In this document: positions 1 to 9,240 of the stretch, piece by piece
How the letters are laid out: every line of letters starts with the position of its first letter
Position numbering within the stretch: the first letter of the stretch is position 1
Assembly: GCA_032718475.1 (NCBI GenBank)
Contig: JAUCBJ010001249.1
Coordinates: forward strand, 1 to 24,286
Direction of reading: 5' to 3'
From: Nemertoderma westbladi
Lineage: Eukaryota; Xenacoelomorpha; Nemertodermatida; Nemertodermatidae
Length of the DNA: 24,286 nt
Program-made: the position numbers and the translations under genes
The notes under the pieces: model-generated
Database searches by the model: none
What the model was told of the DNA's origin: nothing
Seen by the model: the letters and a program-made list of their open reading frames with translations, nothing else

Positions 1-561
1 TGTGGAAGATGCCACTTGATGCTGTAGGTCCGAAATATAGGTGTTCCATGCGGTGTAATCCTTCATGTGTTTGGAATATTGCCTTTTCTTTGACCATGGC
101 ATCTTTTTCATGACCATTTCTGAAAACAATTTAGCCTCCTTTAGTTCATGACGGATCTCCTGTGGTGTCTGTACATGGAATTTGGTGCGTTTCGTGCCGT
201 GGTTTTGGGGAGTGTTGTCGATGTTCATTCATATTCCGCCAGATTTTTTGTCAGTTATTACGACGTTCATCACACAGTCATATGACTTTCTTGGGTCTAC
301 ATCAGTGATGATCTTTTCATTACGGAGGAATTTGATGAGTTCGCTCACTTGGCCACGATAGTGTATGGGTATGGGGTGATGTCGGGGTTGTGTTGGTATA
401 AAATTTGGGTCATAATCAAGGTGAATAGGTGTGGTGCTGAGTTTCCCTATCTTGTTATCAGTAAAGACTGCGCCCTTATGCTTTTCGACAACCAACATTA
501 TTTCTGCCAATTTTCCAGGTGTAATTGTTGGTGATGGTGGCCGCTCTGTGAGAACCGTCAT
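1..561 (-). pseudogene. Ty3/gypsy reverse transcriptase, N-terminal part, broken and cut by the window edge
   Basis: This is the start of the reverse transcriptase of a minus-strand LTR retrotransposon, which would copy the element RNA into DNA. Residues read from 561 downward show the entry region (PRHHPIPIHYRGQVSELIKF, then VVITDKKSGGI), typical of Ty3/gypsy RT before its catalytic aspartates. The frame stops at 229-231 with TGA where RTs of this group usually have an arginine after the glycine-glycine-isoleucine. The next residues (MNIDNTPQN, then ELKEAKLF) are still RT-like. A frameshift follows, and another frame gives LYFGPTASSGIFH up to base 1. The catalytic YxDD box would lie outside the window. 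It lies downstream of the protease, as expected for gag-pro-pol. At least one nonsense and one frameshift change make it inactive as it stands. Confidence 0.85.
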
Positions 562-1007
562 GTCAGACCTTCTCTGAGTTTTTGAGGGATGCGATGTTGA
601 CTAGATATTTGATCTTTCTCTGTGATGGAGCAAACTCTGTTGGTGTCTCTACCGAATTTATTGTATGTTATAAATCCGAGATCTCTTGCATCATGGTCAC
701 TAAGGAGTGGTTCAGGTTGGAATCCATCAACTATGTATACATTGCTGATAATCGAGGCCCCCCTCTGTGTTGCTAAGGTGGTATTGATCATTCCCTTCAC
801 ATTAAGATTAGAGTTGCTACCCCATGCTCGCAGGTTTGTTTTAGCCGGAACTACTCTCCCCATTGTTAGCGTGTAGTTGGATGGTGGAATTATTGTAAAA
901 TCGCTCCCAGTGTCGATGAATAGGTGCTGGACAACGCCCCCAATCTTGATATCCACCCATTTGGAATCCTCGGATATGTTTTTGAGTCTTCCAACGAGAG
1001 ATATCAT
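558..1007 (-). pseudogene. Retroviral-type aspartic protease of the Ty3/gypsy element
   Basis: The frame encodes about 149 residues. The catalytic signature LFIDTGSDFTIIP (D-T-G) lies near residues 29-41, and a hydrophobic-glycine stretch (PLLSDHDARDLGFI) near residues 98-112 resembles the second conserved motif of retropepsins. Such proteases act as homodimers that cut the Gag-Pol polyprotein. The frame is intact internally. It lies in the same frame as the upstream Gag segment, separated by one TGA at 1023-1025, so it may once have been fused to Gag or reached by stop readthrough. The downstream RT frame starts in a different phase and overlaps the stop by about 4 bases. The methionine at 1005-1007 is only the first one after the TGA, so the true start is uncertain. 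Marked pseudogene because the element around it is broken. Confidence 0.82.
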
Positions 1008-1022
1008 TCTGAGGTCATGAGT

Positions 1023-2088
1023 TCATTCTGAACATACACCAGGCCAATCCGACATCTGTATTCGTGATATTTGTGTATTCATGGCTGTTTCACCATAATT
1101 TATTGGAGTATCTGTGTTGTCTATATTATGTTTGTGTATTCTGTGAACCAGTTTGGGGCAAGCAGGTGTCCTGCTGAAGTGGTTGCGCCCTCCACAAGTG
1201 AAACATTCTTTGCCATTTGCTGGGCATCTCCTAGGAGCATGGGCTCCTCCACAGTTGTGACACCCAGTCTGTTGATTGTCACTGAAATCTGACTGTCGAT
1301 CTCGTATGTTCCTTGAACTGTAATTTCCTTGTCGTCTTAGCTTCATGACCCTAAGTGTTTCCATTATCTCGTCTATGTCATCATCATTTATGGCTTGCGC
1401 AGTTGTTGTTTCATTTTCAACCCGGCGTATTTGTGTACCATTGTCATCCAGGGTGTGTAGTCCCTCCCGACCTGTTTCCCTGGCCTGGCCCCATTTGAGA
1501 AGAGTATCTAGATTGGGGTCTTCAGCAAGGGCCTTTTCCTTTAGACGAGTGTCAGTTATGCCGAAAATTGCGGCATCTCGTACTGCATCGTTGTGGTTGT
1601 ATGGATGTCCATCAAAGTTGAGAATGTACGTCTTTTTCTCCAAGTCGTTGATGAAATCCATCCAGTTGCGCTCGCCTTGTTTAGAGTTTAGTAAGTTATG
1701 CATTGCCATTGCCCTATTTACCAATCATCGAAGCTCTGCTTTTGTCTTTTCGATGACTTGAATATAGGTGTCCGCGGGAACAGCGATATGGTTTGGTGTG
1801 GCAGCAATTTCTTCGAATTGGACCTTAGCATGAGTCCGCATGAATTCAACTAATTCGGTTCCGCCCCATGATTTGATGAGTATGATTTTAGCCTTGTCGC
1901 CCATTGTGCCAATATGTCATTCTGTTCTCTACCTCTTCCAGCCAATCTTCGAATATCTTTAATCGGACCATTTTGTTCGAACCGAGCTCGCATTGTTTCA
2001 TTGGTCCCAGTGCTGCTGGATCATTCCCGGAACTGGGTCATAGCGCTGATAGTAACGTTTTAAATTGGGCCTCAGTAAACGTTGCCAT
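1023..2088 (-). pseudogene. Ty3/gypsy Gag with two zinc knuckles, broken
   Basis: Gag is the structural protein that packages the element RNA. The probable start ATG is at 2086-2088 (MATFTEAQF), just downstream of the primer-binding site. The N-terminal third is scattered over more than one frame (for example EDWLEEVENRMTYW, then TELVEFMRTHAKVQFEE), so it carries frameshifts, and a TGA interrupts it near 1725. The longest intact segment (1023-1724) contains the Gag core (AMAMHNLLNSKQGERNWMDF) and, near its end, two cysteine-histidine knuckles: CHNCGGAHAPRRC (about residues 156-168) and CFTCGGRNHFSRTPAC. These knuckles bind RNA and are typical of invertebrate Ty3/gypsy Gag. The segment ends in TGA at 1023-1025, directly before the in-frame protease. 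Confidence 0.85.
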
Positions 2089-2180
2089 TTTGGAGAAATC
2101 AGTATCTTTATACAGTATCTGCAGTATTAGTGTAAAATTTGAATATTTACAGTATCTAGTATCTACAGTATCAATTTATT

Positions 2181-2192
2181 AACTCATCGCCA
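2181..2192 (-). promoter_or_regulatory. Candidate tRNA primer-binding site of the gypsy element
   Basis: Read on the minus strand this is TGGCGATGAGTT. It starts with TGG, the complement of a tRNA CCA end, and lies about 95 bases upstream of the Gag start and one base after a CA dinucleotide that would end the 5' LTR. TGGCGA-type sites are common in invertebrate Ty3/gypsy elements. The primer tRNA was not identified. Confidence 0.6.
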
Positions 2193-2193
2193 G

Positions 2194-2611
2194 TGTAATG
2201 TTTCAAAAGTTAGGTGTAATAAGTTGGCAAGGATTTAATAATAAAGTATCTTACATAAGGCTCAGCTCAATCAACCACCACCAAACTGATTACAGATATA
2301 TAACATTACTTAACCAATAAACAAAGGTCATACATGTTTACAACATGTTAAACAACAGACCACCACCAACTGGGTTATATTAAAAACCACAAAGGCTATA
2401 CAAGTTTATATTGGGTGAGTATGGACATAACACTTGTCATTGCTCCTAGTTCAACTCTGGATTGATGTAGGCGCTCTTGGTCAAATATAAATGGCTAAAT
2501 GGCAACATAATTGTGATGCGTGACGTGCTATAGTGATATGTGATGTAGTCATATGTGACGTAGTGATATATTATACATACTACTCAGCAGTAGTCCATCT
2601 GCCAACGGACA
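2194..2611 (-). repeat. Probable 5' LTR of the gypsy element
   Basis: The segment lies between the primer-binding site and unrelated DNA. In plus orientation it starts TGTAATG, which is the inverted CA end of the LTR. The outer boundary at 2610-2611 is a guess from a CA dinucleotide, because the partner LTR lies outside the window. The part that would be U3 holds a 14-base direct repeat with one mismatch (2536-2549 and 2551-2564, ATATGTGAYGTAGT) and two TGACGT motifs (2521-2526 and 2556-2561), which resemble cAMP-response-element half sites. There is no open frame. About 415 bp is a normal LTR length. Confidence 0.42.
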
Positions 2612-2655
2612 GTCAAGTGTAGGGATGGGTATGTACCGGGTGTTCCATAATGATT

Positions 2656-2672
2656 CCCCCCCCCCCCCCCCC
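2656..2672. repeat. Homopolymer run of 17 C
   Basis: An uninterrupted C tract lies just outside the probable gypsy LTR. It is opposite in strand to the G-runs of the BEL/Pao element. Its length is prone to sequencing error. Confidence 0.9.
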
Positions 2673-2879
2673 TGGCCAGCCAAAACTGCCAGACACGCAC
2701 CTTAGTATAATATATCATTCGAACGAGAATTTAATTCTGAGCTTGCATGCAAAAATTTAGGGTCCAATACAAAAGTATAAAAATTTTATAGGCAATTCTT
2801 TAAACCTGTCTTACTTTTCAATAATTGGGATTTAATCACAATTAAAAAAAATATTAATCAAGCGTTAGTCATCAGCTTT

Positions 2880-3250
2880 GCAGGTTGCAGCCCTGTTTAA
2901 ACAGTTATTACATTGTTGACATACATGGTTGATTCTGTCCCTTTCTCTTGGAATCAGCACAGGCAATGCTCTTGCCAGCATTGGTATTGGGTTTAGCCTT
3001 AATGAAGGATAATATTAATATGAAGGATAATAATGAAGATTAATAATAATTGAAGGATAAATCAAGGATTTACGAGTGTTTGTGGTTGTTGGTTTACTGG
3101 TAGAATTTCCTCTTCCACCTGCTGCACCAGTGATAATAACCACACTTCCTTTATCCTTGGCCTTACGGCTGGTTTTCAAAGATAATGGTACCAGTAGTTG
3201 AGGTCCGCACGAGTAGTTAGATGAGGATGATGAAGCGGAAGATGAAGAGC
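2880..3250 (-). other. Possible coding remnant of unknown family
   Basis: Reading the minus strand from 3250 there is a stop-free stretch of about 60 codons that starts with a serine-rich run (SSSSSASSSSSNYSCG) and continues basic (SLKTSRKAKDKGSVVIITGA, then GGRGNSTSKPTTTNTRKS). After a stretch rich in GAAGGATAA repeats, another short frame (KAKPNTNAGKSIACADSKRK) runs to a stop near 2900. An AG precedes the first stretch and another precedes the second, so two small exons are conceivable. I recognise no family. The serine run comes from a GAT/GAA-type simple repeat and could open a frame by chance. The remaining DNA from 2673 to 4000 is AT-rich, and I see nothing else in it. Confidence 0.2.
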
Positions 3251-4002
3251 TGAGTTTTGTAAGTTGTTGTATACCAACTGTACAATCTTAATTTGCATTG
3301 AGTTTAAAACAAAAATCAACTGGCTGCATTATTAGTATTATTATTATTCCTTTTAATGGATGACTAGCTCATATAGTTAAACATATGGAATTAACAGTAA
3401 ATTACAACACACACAATATGGATAGCTCAACAAATAATATTATAATTTTTATTTAATTATGAATTAAGTATACAGTAGAATAATCCGAAGTAGACCTACT
3501 GTCTTACTAAGCACTAGCGTTATTCAACATAAATCAAATGAGAGATAGACCATTAATATAACATGTATTTCGGATCGCACATATAATAGAATTCCTAGAA
3601 ACATCGATGCGTTTGAATAAACTTGATAAGAATTTATTTTGAATGTGAATAAACATAGGTAAGTTAAAAGTATCGAAAGCAGCAGACCTGGACATACTAG
3701 TTGTTTCATCGTTAGTCGACCTGGGTATATGGAAATATTCAGACAGTTATTATAAGTATAATTATAAGAATTGAACTAGAGTAATTGAGACGTGACCACA
3801 ACGCATTACAGTAGGTGTACACAATGCTCTAAAGAGTATTATTTCCACTGCATTACTACAATAACTGAAATTTCGCACCAAACAATTTCCCCAAGCATAA
3901 ATACATTAAGTTTGTTTACGAATGTCGTAATCATTATTAGTTTAGAATTAGAAAATAATTCGAGTTTCTCATTGAGGGTGACATCTCGCCCCTGCCCTGG
4001 TG

Positions 4003-4534
4003 TGAACCCAGGAGGATGAGATCTGCATGTGCAGTGACTTTGATGAGTGGGAATTCCTGCCTAAATTCTGATATTGTCTGGTGTTTTTTGAGGACAGAAA
4101 GTTTATATATCATACTTGCTTGCCAATCTCTAAATGCTATGAAGTCAGTAAGTACTTTGTCAAATTTGTCTCAAATACCAATGTCATCAACATAGCCAAT
4201 TCTAAGGCAAGATTTCAAGAGTTTGAGCATGGGGGGGAGTCCAAGGCAGAATCCAAAGATAGCAACAGAGTCTTCTTGTGAAAGTCTTCATCAGATTCCA
4301 AAACGTCATTACCATAGGATAAGAAGGTTGTATCCTCGTAACAAAGGCTCGATGCATCATATTGATGCATCACATTCAATGAAGTCAATGCACTGGAGCT
4401 TCACCACCTCCTGGGACACTGAACCCTAGTTGGAGTGTGGCAAATATGGTGGCAAATTTCTTAGAAGCTGAATCAGAAGCACACTTTGCGGTTAAATGGC
4501 ACCAGGTCTCTCCAACTGCTATGGGCCTGATCCC
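4003..4534 (-). pseudogene. LINE (non-LTR retrotransposon) reverse transcriptase fragment
   Basis: Read from 4534 downward, the minus strand gives GIRPIAVGETW then CASDSASKKFATIFATLQLG, matching the RT fingers region of a common invertebrate non-LTR family. After stops and a frame change it gives FCLGLPPMLKLLKSCL and the palm motif GYVDD, the YxDD-type box with the two catalytic aspartates. TGA follows shortly after, and the match fades at LLGS near 4003. Parts between the blocks are missing or scrambled, and no 3' end or poly(A) is visible. It is a dead fragment lying 3' of the last crystallin exon, on the same strand. The same broad LINE type appears to supply the tail at 20797-21362. Confidence 0.68.
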
Positions 4535-4688
4535 ACCACAATATTATATTATAACCAAATATATTATAAATTAAAATTATTACACAAAAATCTCCACTTT
4601 GGGAAATTGCTATTATCCTTATTACTATTCGTTATGTAACCTGATATTGGATCAAATTCCGAGCTTCTAAAACAAAAATACAATGAAT

Positions 4689-4838
4689 TTAACTAACAGA
4701 TGGAAGCGGCCGAATTGACGATATTCTATCCTGAAGGTAAGGGTCGATTTCATTGGTTGTCGGGTAGTTACCAGGTCCGAGAATCTGGTGAATACCATCA
4801 AAATCGTGTTCGTAAACAATCCAAGTGCCGCACTCAAT
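4689..4838 (-). CDS. Beta/gamma-crystallin gene, last exon found (Greek-key motif 5, C-terminus)
   Basis: This exon of 49 codons plus TAA encodes the second Greek-key motif of the last crystallin domain. It starts after a good acceptor (TTTTACATTCCAG on the minus strand) in phase 0, which matches the phase-0 end of the exon at 15119-15238. The sequence has the family pattern: an aromatic start (CGTWIVYEHDFDG), the turn and glycine core (LGPGNYP), and the closing DRISSI. The final PLPSVS makes a short C-terminal tail. In the calcium-site pattern [ND][ND]xx[ST]S, the first position here is Q, so this half-site is degenerate. The intron upstream is about 10.3 kb and is filled mostly by a BEL/Pao element. 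Beta/gamma-crystallin folds are structural, calcium-binding or stress-related modules; the function here is not known. No clear poly(A) signal was found after the stop. Confidence 0.88.
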   Translation of the reverse strand: MECGTWIVYEHDFDGIHQILGPGNYPTTNEIDPYLQDRISSIRPLPSVS

Positions 4839-5271
4839 CTGGAATGTAAAATTGAAATAATATATCGAACCTGTATATCTATAGGGTAGGAAATTCTGTG
4901 TATCAATTGTGTAGGACAACCTGAGTAACTATAGGGTAGGGCAACCTGTGTATCAAGGGTTAGACAAACTTGTCGATATTTAGTATATTATGCATTTTGG
5001 TCCATAACTTTGCAGTGATAATAATTCATGCAGTAGAAATCAGGAAGCGCCTGTTGGAATTAATTACCTAAATTCTCCATGAATAAAATTATGAAGTGTG
5101 GTGATACATATTATTTTTGAAATTTTTTGTAACTTTATGTAATAATAATGTCAGAAATATTATTTCATTATATTATTTGACCAAACCATTAAATTTTTCA
5201 CTAGAGAGGGTGCTAGTGGCCCCATGACGCAAGTCGTAAGACAGTATGAGTCAAGTGAAAGCTTTTTGTTC

Positions 5272-5939
5272 TGTAAGCGGATTCAATTCCACTTCATTAC
5301 CCACCAGAAAATGGGGCTAGTGGCATTTTAGCAATATGTTGGAGATACGAGATTACCAATATCAATCTCGTATCATAACCAACATTGGGGGGGGGGGGGG
5401 GGGACACAAGCCCCGAAGCCACATAGAAAGGAAGGTTAGAGGTCAAACCACCTCAGAGGGAACACAGCTAGTAGAGGCTAGCCGCGGGGGGGGGGGGGGG
5501 GGAAACACTCCCAGAGAGTGCCAAGGTGACAAGTAGTATATTAGCCAATAGAGGGGAGGGAAGCACATGATAGGGAACATCAAAGCATCCATTGGGTAGA
5601 AGGCCAAAGTAGAGTAAGAAGGTGAAGCAATATTCAATGTATTAGCCATATATATTATCTCAGATTGTTAGATTGTTAGATTAGTGCATCAGTTGTGTTA
5701 TTCAGTTTAGGGCAGTACAGTCATAGTTATTGACCAACACCGCCGTACCGGTAACTATATTCAGTTATTCTGCAGTTTCTACATTGTGCTATTATCGAAC
5801 GTATTAACTAATAACGAGACAACAATAACTCTCATTGTTTTTACCCAACGGCCTCGGCCAAAGTTATTAGCACAATCCCCAAAGCAGAATGGTGATGCGT
5901 ACTCTAACTAAACCGGTCGGGATCTCTGATCCCGTCACA
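5272..5939 (+). repeat. 5' LTR and leader of the BEL/Pao element (copy A)
   Basis: Similarity to the 3' LTR (copy C) runs from 5272 to about 5660, and similarity to the internal copy B runs from about 5465 to 5939. It contains two 17-base G-runs (5387-5403 and 5486-5502), a CCAAT box (GCCAATAG, near 5544) and a TATA-like stretch (about 5648-5656). The true LTR end is unclear: CA candidates lie near 5869 and at 5937-5938, and no convincing primer-binding site was identified. A 7-bp hairpin at 5918-5934 is shared with copy B. Confidence 0.75.
5918..5934 (+). other. Conserved leader hairpin, copy A
   Basis: CGGGATC and GATCCCG form a perfect 7-bp stem around the loop TCT. It is identical in copy B (9190-9206). 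Its place between LTR and gag would suit an RNA dimerisation or packaging element, but that is inference. Confidence 0.55.
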
Positions 5940-5996
5940 GTCAATAACTCCACCCAATTGTCAACATAAACTGTGACTGCAAGAAGGAGAGGAAAG

Positions 5997-6760
5997 ATGG
6001 TGGAACAAAGGACGCCCCGAGCTTCAGAAGGAGAGAAGACGCCGCTGCGGACCCCGGACGATACCAACCAAACGATCCGTGAGGCTGCGACGAGACGGTA
6101 TCAGCCTGCCACGCCGGATTCGCCAACAAGGGACGATCTGGCTGCCCAAGCGGAGGGCGGCCGTCAACCACGAGCGGGAGACGAGTCGACACACGACGGC
6201 GGTCGGAGTACCAAAGTCGCCGGCCAGCCACAGACCGAGGGCGACGGACGGCCCACCGGAACGGCGATGGTGGGGCTGCCGGTACGACGCCGAATGAGGA
6301 GAGGGGGAGGAGTCAGCGAAGAGAATGTCGGGATGAGTGATTGGCTACGACGGGCCTACAACGCCGCCAAGAAGTTACTGAAGGAGGCCAGAGAGGGAGG
6401 AAAGGTAGACCAGCCTAAGTTACAACATAGGCTAGGTGAGTCAAACAAACACTTCCGATACTTCGTCCATTTTGGACAGGGAGAACTGGCGAGTGAGAGA
6501 GCGAGGGGGGTCACCACCGAAATGTTCGAACTGTGGCGATCCGGGGTTATGGAGCCTGAAGTAGTGTACGTAGGGCCTTACTTAGTGGATGCTAGGGGAA
6601 TTAAGTTAGTGGGTTGGGCGGATCCGCACGAGGGCGAACCCGAGGTTAACCCCGAGGATTCGGTCTCGTCGGTTAGCAAGATCCCCAGAAAGTGGGGGAA
6701 AGTTAGTAGGACAGAGAGGCGACGGGAGTCCATCGCGACCGTGAAGGGCAAGAAGGGTGT
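5997..6760 (+). pseudogene. BEL/Pao Gag, N-terminal segment (copy 1)
   Basis: The chosen start is the ATG at 5997 (MVEQRTPRASEGEK), because GAGAGGAAAG before it is the natural leader and the upstream in-frame methionine at 5973 sits among leader-like bases. The first 100 residues are polar and probably disordered. A conserved block follows (MSDWLRRAYNAAKKLLKEAR, then KVDQPKLQHRLGESNKHF and HFGQGEL). This block recurs in degraded form at 9405-9575, which shows it is real coding sequence of the element. The frame stays open to 6881, but from about 6760 the sensible reading moves to another frame with a coiled coil, so a frameshift lies near 6745-6790. No known Gag domain was recognised. The assignment rests on position after the LTR and on the duplicate. 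Confidence 0.6.
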
Positions 6761-7407
6761 TAGAGATAGATCTTGCGTGTCAACTAGACATGGTGGTGCT
6801 GGACCAGAAGGAGTTAGAGAGGCAGCTGGACGAGGGAACCGCATTATTAGAGAAAGAGAGAGAGTTAGCAAGGGAGTGTAAGGAGAGGGCTGAGAGGGTG
6901 GCGAGGAACTTTAGAGAGGGTGAGGAGAGAGAAATAAGGGAGGAGAAAGAGCGAGAAGCGAGAGAAGCGAACAAGCGCAATGAGTGAGAAGCGAGAGAGG
7001 CGAACGAGCGCAAAGAGTGAGAGGCAAGAGATGCAACGATAATTGAGAGAGAAACTAATGAGCGCAAGGAGCATGAGGCGAGGAGGGTCGAGAGGGTCGC
7101 AAGAGAGGCAGAATTAGCGAACCAGAGTCTACGAGAGGATAGAGAAACAGAGAGTGCGGGAAAGCGAATGCGGGATGATATACATGCCCGGTTAAGGGTG
7201 CTTATGCAATACCAGGCAAAGCAAAAGCGCCGATTAGAACTGGCACAGTTGGGATTATCAGAGAGTGAGTCCGGTTCGGGTAGTATTTACGAGGAGCCCG
7301 AAGTTATGGAAACGTTCATTAATACCCCACTTACAGGCACCGGACGACAGACCCAGGACTGGTGTAACCGTACGGGCAGGGGGGGGGGGATAATAATAAT
7401 ACGTTAG
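6757..7407 (+). pseudogene. BEL/Pao Gag coiled-coil segment, with internal stops
   Basis: In frame 1, the segment from 6757 reads as a charged coiled coil (LERQLDEGTALLEKERELAR, then EEREIREEKEREAREANKRN), broken by TGA at 6985-6987 and again near 7018. From 7168 the frame is open again (MRDDIHARLRVLMQYQAKQK, then LGLSESESGSGSIYEEPEV) to about 7407. The repeated AREANERKE unit comes from a GAGAGGCGAACGAGCGCAA-type DNA repeat. Coiled coils are common in Gag-like proteins and aid multimerisation. The frame differs from the segment before it, so at least one indel separates them. It ends at a G-run (7379-7389), after which the frame changes again. Confidence 0.5.
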
Positions 7408-7433
7408 AAGGAGTTAATATTAATAGTGCTGTA

Positions 7434-7682
7434 GTGGACAACCCTAATCAAACCTTCATTGCAGGAAATAATCTTTTACCTGGTAGTAATAATTTAAATT
7501 CAAATATACAAAATAATCCAAATAATAATTTAAATTCAAATATACAAAATAATCCAAATAATCCTAACTTAAATACACAAAATAATTCAAATAATAATCA
7601 TAATTCCGAACAAAATTGTTTAAATAATTTAATAATTTGGATAATAATATTATTGATAACAGTGCTATTAATACGAACGTAA
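7434..7682 (+). pseudogene. Asparagine-rich repeat segment of the BEL/Pao Gag region
   Basis: The frame encodes about 82 residues dominated by asparagine, with a 12-codon (36-bp) repeat (NLNSNIQNNPNN) in two close copies and a third diverged one. The period is a multiple of three and the frame is kept, which favours real coding repeats. The C-terminal end (NLIIWIIILLITVLLIRT) reads as a hydrophobic stretch, but it may be chance from AT-rich DNA, because the neighbouring frame starting at 7637 continues the Gag-like protein. Confidence 0.35.
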
Positions 7683-8567
7683 GGGACACAGGTGGTCCGG
7701 CCAGTGAGAGCCTGCAAGGCCACATAGTTATGCAGGGAGTAGCGGGGGTGAGTCAACCCAACAGGAGCCTGCAAGGCCACGCAGTCGCACAGAGAGAGGT
7801 GGGGGTGAGTAGACCCAGCCGCAGTAGAGACAATGCGTCGACTAGAGAGGGGTGTAGAAGCGAAGTAGGAGGTAGTGAAGTAAGAAGTGGCAAGTGGGGG
7901 GGGGGGGGCTACGGGCGCCCCACCATGGGAGATTAGTGGCGAGAGGGGGGAGGGCAGAGAATGTCCCACAAGAGGGGCGTAGAAGCGAAGTAAGAAGTGG
8001 CATGGGGGGGGCTACGGGCGCCCCGCCACGGGAGATTAGTAGCAAGAGGGGGCAGGGGGCAGAGACTGTCCCACAGGCGTCGGCGGATAATACGCGGGGC
8101 GAGTTAGGTGAACCGCGGCACCCGATGACGGAGAATAGTAGGGGGATTGCGAGTATCCCCAGGAGCGTCCACCCGGGCAGAGAGAGAGATGTTGACGCCG
8201 GGAGCGGGCGAGCGAGAAGACCCACTCCCGGCATCAACGTCAGTCGGAAGAGGGAAGAAGAACAGTGGAGTTTAACCAGGAGAATAGAAGAAGCGTTGCT
8301 ACGAGCAGCCGGAGAGCGAGGACGGACAGCGAACCGTCGGTAGTAGAGATGGAGTTAGAGAGTCAGTGGGGTCGAACTCCGGGAGATTACTGTCGCCCCG
8401 GAGAGACGCAGCCTGGTGAGATATACCGCACACCAGGAGAAGGGTACAGGATGTACCAGTACGAGGACGAGGACAGAAGAGGGGATCGAAGAGAAACTTC
8501 CCGACGGGATATAGCTGCCAATCGAGAATACGGTAGTCGCGGGGAGGACTTCTTGGAATATTCGTGA
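7637..8567 (+). pseudogene. BEL/Pao Gag region, polar repeat and arginine-rich segments in three frames
   Basis: Three overlapping frames continue the element's reading: 7637-7936, 7894-8343 and 8265-8567. The first has a 19-residue repeat (SLQGHIVMQGVAGVSQPNR followed by SLQGHAVAQREVGVSRPSR). The second covers a duplicated DNA block of about 110 bp (near 7881 and 7991) with G-runs. The third ends with an arginine- and glutamate-rich tail (YRMYQYEDEDRRGDRRETSR) and TGA after DFLEYS. Frame changes fall at or near G-runs, so either indels or assembly errors at those runs could explain them. No known domain was seen. The composition suggests disordered Gag-like protein. Confidence 0.4.
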
Positions 8568-8772
8568 AGATTAAACTTCGGTCCGGAAGGACACAGGCAG
8601 ACTGCAGGACATACTGTAGGCCTTACTGCACATACTATAGGCCATGCTGGAAGAGATAGTGTAGGCGATAGGGTAGCGCGAACAATGGGATTAGACCCGG
8701 AAGTCGTGGCATACATACATACATGGTAGGTAGGCAAGAGGTGGATAGGCATATACCGGTACATGCACACCA
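8548..8772 (+). repeat. Duplicated gag segment, copy 1
   Basis: This block matches 9609-9833 with scattered substitutions and short indels. In the second copy it reads as DRVARTMGLDPKVAAYIPV. Here an insertion near 8665 and a CATACATACATACATG stretch break the frame. It ends at the junction with the internal LTR copy B (AGAGGCTAGAGGCTAG near 8773-8786). Confidence 0.85.
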
Positions 8773-9211
8773 GAGGCTAGAGGCTAGCAGCGGGGGGGGG
8801 GGGACACTCCCAGAGAGTGCCAAGGTGACAAGTAGTATATTAGCCAATAGAGGGGAGGGAAGCACATGCTAGGGAACAGCAAAGCATCCATTGGGTAGAA
8901 GGCCAAAGTAGAGTAAGAAGGTGAAGCAATATTCAATGTATTAGCCATATATATTATCTCAGATTGTTAGATTAGTGCATCAGTTGTGTTATTCAGTTTA
9001 GGGCAGTACGGTCATAGTTATTGACCGACACCGCCGTACCGGTACCGGTTATTCCGCAGTTTCTACATTGTGCTATTAACTAATAACCAGACAACAATAA
9101 CTCTCATTGTTTTTACCCAACGGCCTCGGTCAAAGTTATTAGCACGATCCCCGAAGCAGAACGGTGATGCTTACTCTAACTAAACCGGTCGGGATCTCTG
9201 ATCCCGTCACA
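8772..9211 (+). repeat. Internal LTR and leader segment of the BEL/Pao element (copy B)
   Basis: This is nearly identical to 5465-5939 of copy A, apart from a shorter G-run, loss of one GATTGTTA unit and loss of a stretch near 9048. It lacks the first half of the LTR (the part corresponding to 5272-5464). It therefore marks the start of a second element copy placed inside the first. Confidence 0.85.
9190..9206 (+). other. Conserved leader hairpin, copy B
   Basis: This is the same 7-bp stem (CGGGATC/GATCCCG) and loop (TCT) as at 5918-5934. Confidence 0.55.
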
Positions 9212-9240
9212 TGTTCTGTCTAATAAATTAGTGTAGTATA

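Noticed and set aside
6780-7074. Minus-strand serine/leucine repeat frames
   Set aside because: They are shadows of the GAGAGGCGAA-type repeats that encode the plus-strand coiled coil.
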